From positions 19,917,523 to 19,981,522 of the forward strand of contig NC_083641.1 of NCBI RefSeq assembly GCF_963576545.1: DNA of 64,000 nt. The letters are read 5' to 3'. Below, one piece after another: positions 59,101-64,000 of this stretch. Both the position numbers and the translations under genes were made by a program. Position 1 is the first letter of the stretch, and the number at the start of each line of letters is the position of its first letter. This stretch comes from Limanda limanda (taxonomy: Eukaryota > Chordata > Actinopteri > Pleuronectiformes > Pleuronectidae). The notes below the pieces were generated by a model. It was given only the letters and a program-made list of their open reading frames with translations. It was not told the origin of the DNA and made no database searches.

Positions 59101-60034
59101 TACAATAATTGTATTATGTTGTCAATCAATAACATCCGTCTGTGCTTAAAAATGTAATTTAAGTTTGATTCTTATACATTTGAATAATGTAGCACATATC
59201 AAATATTTAACACGTCATGTACTATGAAGCATCTCTCTGAATTGTTTATCTAAAATTCTGAGTTTATTGCTTTGTTTTGATAAAAACTTACAGCTGAATA
59301 GTCAGAAATGTTTTTAGGAGATTTGTTAAGTACAGAAGCAAGTTAAAATGATGTTTCTTTTTCTTTTTTCATAAAAAAATTAAAAGGATATATTGAATAA
59401 TTGAATCTGTCCTGTGTCAAAACAATAGGCCTACAAGAACTATGTGAGTGTGCACGGAGAGGAGCCAACACTGCCCGGTATTGACCTTTCCCACGATCAA
59501 CTCTTCTTCTTAAACTTTGCTCAGGTAACAGATGGATGGATTCTCAGATCATGGATTTTAAAATGGATTGGAATGGAATATTTTGTGATTAGATGGATGA
59601 TGGCTGGATGTAATAAAAGACCAGGTGCATGGATGATTTATGGATATGAACGGTTTTTATTTTGTAAAACACTGTGTGTTACAATGGGTGGATGAATTGA
59701 TGGATGGATGGATGGATAAATTAATGTTAGGATGGATCTTAATCACTGTTTTTTCAGGTGTGGTGTGGGACACACAGACCAGAACAGGCTGTTAATTCCA
59801 TCAAAGTCGATGTACACAGTCCAGGGAAATTCAGGTAAATCAAAATCAACAGCATTATGCTTGGGCCAAAGGGCAGGAAGCCCATTACGGTGGTATTAAC
59901 ATTTTGTTGGATGTAATCCTCTCATGTGTCACAGGGTACTGGGCTCCCTTCAGAACTTCCCGGAGTTTTCCAAAGCATTCAGCTGCAACAAGAGCAGCCA
60001 AATGGTCCCTGACAACATCTGCCGTGTGTGGTGA
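31273..60034 (+). CDS. mme: Neprilysin / membrane metallo-endopeptidase (whole gene)
   Basis: Type II membrane zinc endopeptidase (M13) that cleaves extracellular peptides on the amino side of hydrophobic residues. From ATG 34155 the 22 joined coding exons give 2229 nt, 742 aa (human 750). Residue order: short cytosolic tail, signal-anchor at about 20-41, then a large ectodomain. Key residues in this numbering are R95 (SSRY), N535-A536 (VNAFY, substrate binding), zinc site H576-E577-x-x-H580 (HEITH), E639 and D643 (GENIAD), and C-terminal CRVW. Each equals the human number minus 7. N-glycosylation sequons include NES, NFT, NIS, NFS and NNT. All splice phases agree. An upstream exon at 31273 may add 28 residues (total 770). 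The closest alternative is MMEL1, but the N-terminus, the sequence throughout and the gpr149 neighbour favour mme. Confidence 0.96.
31316..34113. other. mme intron 1 (2.8 kb)
   Basis: It holds the compound CA microsatellite right after exon 1 and CA/TG tracts at 32611-32636 and 33281-33308. No internal exon is recognised. It is an intron only if the exon at 31273 is real. Confidence 0.5.
31461..31645. repeat. Compound (CA)n / CTTGATC repeat in mme intron 1
   Basis: CA runs are separated several times by ACTTGATCAC or ACTTGATCTC, making a higher-order pattern. It begins about 145 bp after the putative exon 1 donor. Confidence 0.93.
34114..34290 (+). CDS. mme: mme exon 2: cytosolic tail and membrane anchor
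   Basis: Acceptor TTTTCAG ends at 34113. The conventional ATG is 34155 ([20 protein letters not shown]), equivalent to human MDITD...KKQRWTPLEI. The hydrophobic anchor is about residues 20-41. It ends in phase 1 at GTGAGT. Confidence 0.93.
35525..35765 (-). repeat. SINE/L2-type retroposon, minus orientation
   Basis: Read on the minus strand it begins with GGGTGGCACGGTGGTGCAG and 'tggttagcactgtcac', a tRNA-like SINE head found in many fish elements. It continues to 'tttctccggatactccag', 'cttcctcccacagtg' and 'ggtgtga'-type blocks shared with 51590-51875. Confidence 0.7.
36353..36388 (+). CDS. mme: mme exon 3 (36-bp microexon)
   Basis: Codes [12 protein letters not shown] (residues 46-57) between CCCGTAG and GTAAGC, phase 1 to 1. 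It has the same length as the human exon coding DGICKSSDCIKS. Confidence 0.92.
37380..37745. repeat. Dispersed repeat family C
   Basis: Blocks 'gttaattagcttatcttag', 'aaaacagctatagatgcctg', 'gctctgcccaaagataacaa' and 'agcacctcttaagctcac' match, in order, a widespread teleost repeat. A more diverged copy is at 61140-61515. Confidence 0.62.
38348..38509 (+). CDS. mme: mme exon 4
   Basis: Residues 58-111. It contains [20 protein letters not shown] and [19 protein letters not shown], including R95, which contacts the substrate carboxylate in human MME (R102). It is 162 bp, as in human. Confidence 0.96.
38777..38823. repeat. (TG)n microsatellite
   Basis: A pure TG run of about 23 units in mme intron 4. 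Confidence 0.95.
41135..41151. repeat. C homopolymer (17 bp)
   Basis: An uninterrupted C run. It is prone to length error and on the minus strand forms a G run. Confidence 0.9.
44780..45085 (-). repeat. Dispersed repeat family A, minus-oriented copy
   Basis: The plus-strand order 'gactggcactcagtagagct', 'ggcccaacagtccc', 'tgggttcttctgtgacc', 'ccaccaagtttcatgg' and 'ataacctcctta' is the reverse complement of the family from right end to left end. Confidence 0.72.
45600..46080 (+). repeat. Dispersed repeat family A, plus-oriented copy (longest)
   Basis: It starts with a GTTT run and 'gtctgttcgcaggatcac'. Then come 'agaacccattaaagtttggt', 'gcggatccagatcagggg' and 'gttgggccttgacagaggta', ending 'agtaccattctagttt'. 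The ends carry the inverted (T)TGGCGGAGGTA-like motif. Confidence 0.72.
48618..48698 (+). CDS. mme: mme exon 5
   Basis: Residues 112-138, [20 protein letters not shown] then YKSCTNE. It lies beyond a 10.1-kb intron. Acceptor TTTGTAG, donor GTGAGT, phase 1 to 1. NES is a sequon across the splice. Confidence 0.94.
49019..49114 (+). CDS. mme: mme exon 6
   Basis: Residues 139-170: [20 protein letters not shown] then [12 protein letters not shown]. Acceptor CTTTCAG, donor GTAGAG, phase 1 to 1. Confidence 0.95.
49206..49324 (+). CDS. mme: mme exon 7
   Basis: Residues 171-210, including [20 protein letters not shown] and SSSHIIH. Acceptor CTTCAG, donor GTAGGT, ending in phase 0. Confidence 0.95.
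49450..49518 (+). CDS. mme: mme exon 8, followed by a GC-AG intron
   Basis: Residues 211-233: [20 protein letters not shown] then YAE. The next bases are GCAAGT, a non-canonical GC donor with otherwise perfect consensus (GAG|GCAAGT). No in-phase GT alternative keeps the conserved junction YAE|ACRAY (human YKE|ACTAY). Confidence 0.92.
49519..50091. other. mme intron 8 (GC-AG)
   Basis: 573 bp, beginning GCAAGT and ending TTGGCAG. Apart from a short CA run near 49540 nothing else is recognised. Confidence 0.85.
50092..50226 (+). CDS. mme: mme exon 9
   Basis: Residues 234-278, [20 protein letters not shown] through LERDIAN. Acceptor TTGGCAG, donor GTGAGT, phase 0 to 0. Confidence 0.95.
50227..50817. 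other. mme intron 9
   Basis: 591 bp without recognisable elements. Confidence 0.8.
50818..50919 (+). CDS. mme: mme exon 10
   Basis: Residues 279-312, [20 protein letters not shown] through FTLEVDSQ. The acceptor is CTCTCGAAG after a pyrimidine tract, a little off consensus. The donor is GTTAAG. Confidence 0.92.
51031..51167 (+). CDS. mme: mme exon 11
   Basis: Residues 313-357 plus two bases: [20 protein letters not shown] through ARYNK. Donor GTGTGT opens into a short TG stretch. Phase 0 to 2. Confidence 0.93.
51309..51402 (+). CDS. mme: mme exon 12
   Basis: Residues 358-389: [20 protein letters not shown] then [12 protein letters not shown]. Acceptor CTCACAG, donor GTACAG. Confidence 0.95.
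51403..52403. other. mme intron 12
   Basis: 1.0 kb containing a retroposon tail at 51590-51875. The rest is unremarkable. Confidence 0.8.
51590..51875 (+). repeat. SINE/L2-type retroposon 3' region, plus orientation
   Basis: 'gtttgcatgatctccctgtg', 'tacgtgggttttctctggg', 'cgacctgtccaggctgtat', 'gtcagctgggattggttcc' and 'ggataagcagtatag' are followed by GGATGGAT. This is the classic fish order and it ends in a short GGAT tail. Confidence 0.75.
52404..52532 (+). CDS. mme: mme exon 13
   Basis: Residues 390-432: [32 protein letters not shown], ending SKEL. Acceptor CTGCAG, donor GTCAGT. Confidence 0.95.
52977..53108. repeat. Long (TG)n microsatellite
   Basis: About 130 bp of TG with late TTTG, TATG and CGCG interruptions. 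Confidence 0.96.
53408..53780 (+). repeat. Dispersed repeat family B, second copy
   Basis: It begins TCAAGGGATAGTTCACC and 'gaaaattcactcattatc', with 'tactcacccct', and includes 'aaaaacatggtgtaaat', shared with the copy at 20878-21200. The right boundary is approximate. Confidence 0.65.
55701..55799 (+). CDS. mme: mme exon 14
   Basis: Residues 433-465: [30 protein letters not shown]. The pyrimidine tract sits about 35 bp upstream because a TG and G run lies between it and the AATCAG acceptor. There is no intervening AG, so the acceptor choice is still clear. Confidence 0.94.
55913..55990 (+). CDS. mme: mme exon 15
   Basis: Residues 466-491: [15 protein letters not shown] through NNEYKD. Donor GTGTGT is weak but keeps the human junction and phase 0. 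Confidence 0.92.
56208..56311 (+). CDS. mme: mme exon 16
   Basis: Residues 492-525: [20 protein letters not shown] then [14 protein letters not shown]. Ends in phase 2 at GTAAGA. Confidence 0.95.
56660..56718 (+). CDS. mme: mme exon 17: substrate-binding NAFY
   Basis: Residues 526-545: [21 protein letters not shown]535 and A536 correspond to human N542-A543, which bind the substrate backbone. Confidence 0.96.
56818..56937 (+). CDS. mme: mme exon 18: zinc-binding HEITH
   Basis: Residues 546-585: [40 protein letters not shown] is encoded at 56907-56921 (H576, E577, H580), two zinc ligands and the catalytic Glu. Confidence 0.97.
57376..57509 (+). CDS. mme: mme exon 19
   Basis: Residues 586-630: [20 protein letters not shown] through [13 protein letters not shown], with the conserved sequon NFS. 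Confidence 0.95.
57922..57987 (+). CDS. mme: mme exon 20: third zinc ligand
   Basis: Residues 631-652: [20 protein letters not shown] then YQ. E639 is the third zinc ligand and D643 orients a zinc-site His. Confidence 0.96.
57988..59428. other. mme intron 20 (1.4 kb)
   Basis: AT-rich with no recognised repeats or coding exon. Confidence 0.75.
59429..59524 (+). CDS. mme: mme exon 21
   Basis: Residues 653-684: [20 protein letters not shown] then [12 protein letters not shown]. Acceptor ACAATAG, donor GTAACA. Confidence 0.95.
59690..59718. repeat. (GGAT)n short tetranucleotide repeat
   Basis: GGAT units within mme intron 21. The surrounding intron is itself rich in ATGGATGG-like words. Confidence 0.8.
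59758..59834 (+). CDS. mme: mme exon 22
   Basis: Residues 685-709 plus two bases: [20 protein letters not shown] then SPGKF. Acceptor TTTTCAG, donor GTAAAT. Confidence 0.95.
59935..60034 (+). CDS. mme: mme exon 23: C-terminus and stop
   Basis: Residues 710-742: [20 protein letters not shown] through DNICRVW, stop TGA 60032-60034. The closing CxxW is the M13 family hallmark. Confidence 0.96.
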
Positions 60035-60398
60035 TCCACAGACCTCTGGGATGGGCACTGTTCTCACATGGGGTCTTCCCCATCCGCCCGACAGTACCTC
60101 TCCCCTCTGACTGCTGGAGCACTCGTGTGTGGGGCTACAGGGAAGTGGCAGCTCCCCTTCGCTCTTTACTGGATGGACCAGGGCTGATGGACTGACACTG
60201 CAGAATGCAGTTCCTCCAAGGAGAGCAGCGGACTGAACCCTCACGGAGAACCGTCTCTCCGACTCCGATACTGTAGTTCATTCAATCAGCCTAATTACTC
60301 TGCTTCTCACTGGAAACACTCACTCCTTGTGTTTTTACTTTTCTCTCTCCATTTTCATCTGGTTTTACTTATCATTTTTGAGTCTGACAATGTGGATA

Positions 60399-60426
60399 TG
60401 AGTGTGTGTGTGTGTGTGTGTGTGCG
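60399..60426. repeat. (TG)n microsatellite in mme 3' region
   Basis: A short TG run with one CG interruption. Confidence 0.85.
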
Positions 60427-61139
60427 TGTGAGAGAGTGTGTGTTTCAGTCAAAATACTGTGCAAGCAGTTGGCAGGAGAGGGGCAGACAGACAAATGTGC
60501 TCAATCCCACTGGCATATGAATACGCTGCACACCCACTCACACTCATACACATGTAACAGGGCTGAACCACTGTACTGTATGTGGGCCTGAACTGTTTGC
60601 CTTTCTAAAAACCTCAGCCGGTTTCAGCCTCCATCTACACACACTGACACACAATGCACTCGTAGTTAATACATCGAACTAGATAAGGTAAATTATTACA
60701 GAAAATCTGAATTGATTTAGATGAATAAACAGATAAGTACTTAAGCTTGATCATGAATTACACAATATTATAATGATACATAGTATGAATATACATTTAA
60801 TGATAATGACTCCTATTCATTTGCAGTACGTCAAATACACCAAAATGCATTTTTTCTCTTTAAGGTGACAACTGATTAGAAATCATTGAGCTGACAATCG
60901 ACAGACTTCAGACCCTTTCTGTATGTTCAGTGAGCCTCCTTTGTGTTTCTGTATGAATGTATGTATCTATGTATTTTCCAGTATTTGCAAGTCATAATAA
61001 TTACTGCCTACTGTTTGTTAAGCAAATTGCTTTGCCTTACATGGTCTGTGTGAGAGTGTCTTTGTATCCGCAGGAAAACAACAAACGAGAAATGTATCAT
61101 AAAAAGAAACGGTTTGTGTTTTCACAAACACGCTTCCGA

Positions 61140-61515
61140 AGATAAGACCTGTATCATGTTGTCAGTATGCTACGGCTAGCAGCCGGTTACCTTATATTAG
61201 CATGAAGACTAAAAACATCCAACCTGGCTGTGTTATGCCTCTAAAGCTCATTAAGTAACACCTCAAATCCTGTTGAATCAGTACAAATCAAAGTGTAAAA
61301 ACACATCCATGGAAACTCTTCTGGGTCCCTGGCAACCTGAAAGTGTTGAAAATGCTGCAGGATTTTGAACATTTCCACTTAAATCTATATCTGGATTGAA
61401 GAAACAAATCATAATGTGCTAATTAGTGAGTTTTAAATATTGTTTTCCTTTTTAACATTTGGACAGAACCATGTTTCCAGTCGTCATGCTAAGCGAATGT
61501 AACCCTGTCCTGGCT
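61140..61515. repeat. Dispersed repeat family C, diverged copy
   Basis: 'ctagcagccggttacctta', 'tctaaagctcattaagtaac' and 'aatcaaagtgtaaaaacac' occur in the order seen in the wider fish family and share the 'aagctca' block with 37380-37745. Confidence 0.55.
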
Positions 61516-62699
61516 GTGGCTTTTCAAAAGATAGTCTGCAAGTAATGTCTGCTGCAAACTAGAGATCTTTAAAATCTTAACTGATTAAAAAAATTACAGA
61601 TGCAACATTATTTTTTAATTTAATTGAGGGACCACACGCAAACTCTAAGTTGTAATTTCAGATACTTAAGAACCCACAGAATCTTGCATGATCGACCATT
61701 ACTTCAGGGCAAAAACATAGTTGGAGGGGGACTGCTGGCGTTACACAAGTTTGTCTTGTGTGTTTCGGTTCTAAACACAAGTATGCCACCTCCAGTTGGT
61801 GACCCTTCCCAGTTGACTCACTCTCACTGGTAATTGCAGGTTTCTGCTAACTCGCCCAATCCTTTCATACAACACGAGTCTCCCCAGTTTTAAATCAGGG
61901 AGGCTCCGAATCAGTCAGTCTGTGAACCGTTCACACTACAGGATCATTTGGTCAGATCATCTTAGTCTCAAATCCTCTGCAATCATCAGGGGAGCTGAAC
62001 TGGATTCCAAACCCGACAGGTTATCATCTGTGCAGCAGGCATTAGGGAACTTTTCCTTTCAGAAATGGGTTGTGATCGCTGAGTTTGATCTTGGTTTGAA
62101 TCACATGAAGTGCACACTCACCATCTTCGTGTTCTGTGATTCTTTCACGCACTGATGGAAAAAAGTTAATCGACACAGGACAATATGACTCAGGTGTTTT
62201 GAAGGGATGTTCTTATTGCATCTTTTTTAAACTTGCCAGAACATTTGCAGGAAATAATGGAACTTTGGAAAAGTGCATGCATTTTTCTGAATGCAGAAGG
62301 TTATATGTAGTCCAATATGGCTTTATTTTCTACGCTGAAATGCATCTGAGGCTGTGATACAGGGTGTGGAAATGTCTGCCTATTGCCTTTTTATATAGAG
62401 ATTAGTGCAATGAATGATGTGCCCTGCTCATGTAGACCACTTCTTCAGATCATACACCCACTCTCTCCACTTTCAGCCTTTATACATTGTTATTTTGCCC
62501 CATGTTTTGTTCTCATCTTTGTTATTGCAAGCTTCGTGCCACTCTCTCATTGTTCACCCCTCAGACTTTCTTTCTTTCTGCCTCTCTCTCTCTCTCACCC
62601 CTCCTGTAGAAAGACAGATATACCTCAGTTGCCTGTATTTAGATACTTTATAATAATGACTGATTATCATCTTGAGGAGCATTTTTGTTTTTCTTTCAA

Positions 62700-62718
62700 A
62701 ATAAATCTTTAAATAACA
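62700..62718 (+). terminator. Candidate distal poly(A) signal of mme
   Basis: AATAAA at 62700-62705 with GT-rich sequence about 20-30 bp downstream. This is the best cleavage context found after the stop codon. Confidence 0.45.
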
Positions 62719-62720
62719 CC

Positions 62721-64000
62721 TTTGAGTGTGTGTTCGTATTCATCATCTTAAATTCTGATGTTACAGGCAGACAGCCTCAAAATGAGACACATCCTTTAAT
62801 GTTGGACTTAAATTGTCTACTGCGAAACAATGTGAGCATACTAAATATCTTGGCAGTGCTGACCTGACTTTATTATTTCCCGGAGACTTCAACATATAGA
62901 GATTTTGTTGAAAGCACACTGTGCTGTTCTTAAAATAAGGTTCAACTACTGAGACACTCCTACGATATGATTCACTCATTATACATCATTAGTTACCTGA
63001 GAGAGAGTATTTAGAATACAGGGGTTTAATTTCATTTTGTAATTTCCATAGATACGGGAATAAAGTTTAAATGCACCAAACTTTTTCCCAGCTGATTTGA
63101 CCTATAAGCATTGGGGGGAATAAGGGCTAATGTGTGAAGTTGGTCAAAGGCACAAAGCAAACAAATTAATGGGAAACATCTTTATGGTCGTTCCTGAGCC
63201 TCCTACTGGTTAATATACCCCATGCTGCAATAAACTAGCAAACACGTTAATGAACAGGGAATAAGCTGAAGAAATAAATCTTTAGGAGGTTCGGAGGTAA
63301 AAGAGATGAAGATAATTACAACACACAGGACGTATAGAACAGGGGCGCCAAGTAGGAGCAACCGAATCGTCCAACTTTGAAGCCAAGTGTCAAAAATGCC
63401 TTGTGGAATGGGGGAGAGCCGACACACACTTGTGCAAATATACACAGACGTAAAGTTGGGAAGTTCACGACCTTTGTTTTATTTATTTATTAACTTTTAG
63501 ACGGTGTTACCGCAATATAAACTTCAACCTATTAGTGGTTTATGGTGCATTATTTCAATAAACAATTCTAATGTGAATGCCCAATCGGAGGGGGGGGCGC
63601 CCTACGATTGGTGGAGCTGACCGACAGCTTTTTATGGGATTTGCTCCACATTCCACAAAATGTCAGCACAACGTGTGGCAATGCGGGAGTCAGGATAGGT
63701 GGGCCTTAAAAAAAATCAATACAACACTGCGCTCCTTAAGTCTTTTCCAGATGTTAATTTGGTGCGTAAATTCAATTTAACTTGTAGTGATTATGTGTTA
63801 ACACATTTACACGTCTCTGAGGCTCATTCAAGTATCGTTTTCAGCTTAAAACCTGTCGCAGTTGCTTATTTGCTGCCTGGATTTCCCCCCTCTTTGCTCT
63901 CACTGGCTGGTAGCACTTTGGTAGATAAATGAAAAGTCACACCACCCACTTTCTCTCTCACCCTCCCTGTCATTAGCAGTTTGGCTAACTAACATCACAG
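62721..64000. other. Intergenic sequence downstream of mme
   Basis: No gene is supported. A G+C-rich spot at 63580-63620 has CCAAT-like boxes on both strands around a G run. In human the next gene is PLCH1, but none of its exons is visible here. Confidence 0.5.

Larger units (their letters stand above)
60035..62720 (+). other. Probable mme 3' UTR
   Basis: It follows the mme stop and has no coding potential. A first AATAAA is at 60724-60729 and a second at 62700-62705, the latter followed by a GT-rich stretch (GAGTGTGTGTTCG), the usual cleavage context. Long 3' UTRs are known for MME in mammals. A family C repeat lies within it. The true end is not decidable here. Confidence 0.5.

Noticed and set aside
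31273..60034. Identification of the peptidase as MMEL1 instead of MME
   Set aside because: The cytosolic tail (KKPRW), the 36-bp exon 3, the residue numbering offset of 7 throughout and the gpr149 neighbour fit MME. MMEL1 has a longer stalk region and lies at a different locus in vertebrates.
63203..63445. 80-codon minus-strand frame with a hydrophobic stretch
   Set aside because: A single short hydrophobic segment with no homology, promoter or splice evidence.

Overview
This is a stretch of a ray-finned (teleost) fish genome. It carries split genes with GT-AG introns, very abundant CA/TG microsatellites, and several short dispersed elements of the kinds common in teleost genomes. No bacterial, viral or organellar gene was seen. 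Three protein-coding genes are supported, in an order (DHX36 - GPR149 - MME, with the first two on the minus strand and MME on the plus strand) that matches what I know of human chromosome 3q25. The synteny and the protein similarities support each other. Gene identities come from remembered family sequences, not from a search.

Layout. 1-691: start of dhx36 intron 1, with retroposon debris. 692-1003 (minus): first coding exon of dhx36, a G-quadruplex helicase; the rest of the gene lies off the left edge. 1004-6292: intergenic, with the dhx36 upstream region (a perfect CRE at 1282-1289), a (CA)n tract and a retroposon tail ending in (ATCC)n. 6293-15573 (minus): gpr149, complete in five coding exons, 769 aa, an orphan class A receptor lacking the DRY and NPxxY motifs and with a very long cytoplasmic tail. 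15574-31272: 15.7 kb between the divergently transcribed gpr149 and mme, with no supported gene, several repeats, a long (TG)n and one stretch that looks like a regulatory element. 31273-60034 (plus): mme (neprilysin), whose 22 securely placed coding exons give 742 aa. An additional upstream exon could add 28 residues in frame. 60035 to about 62,720: probable mme 3' UTR. 62,721-64,000: intergenic.

The three genes are unrelated in function. Dhx36 is an RNA/DNA helicase, Gpr149 is an orphan membrane receptor, and Mme is a type II membrane zinc peptidase that degrades extracellular peptides. They are neighbours by ancient linkage and do not form a pathway. No new system such as a gene cluster, defence island or autonomous transposon was found. 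The most informative oddities are the possible alternative N-terminus of Mme with an overlapping short upstream ORF, a GC-AG intron in mme, a slippage-like Met/Gly insertion in Gpr149, and paired copies of one short inverted-end repeat family at two places.
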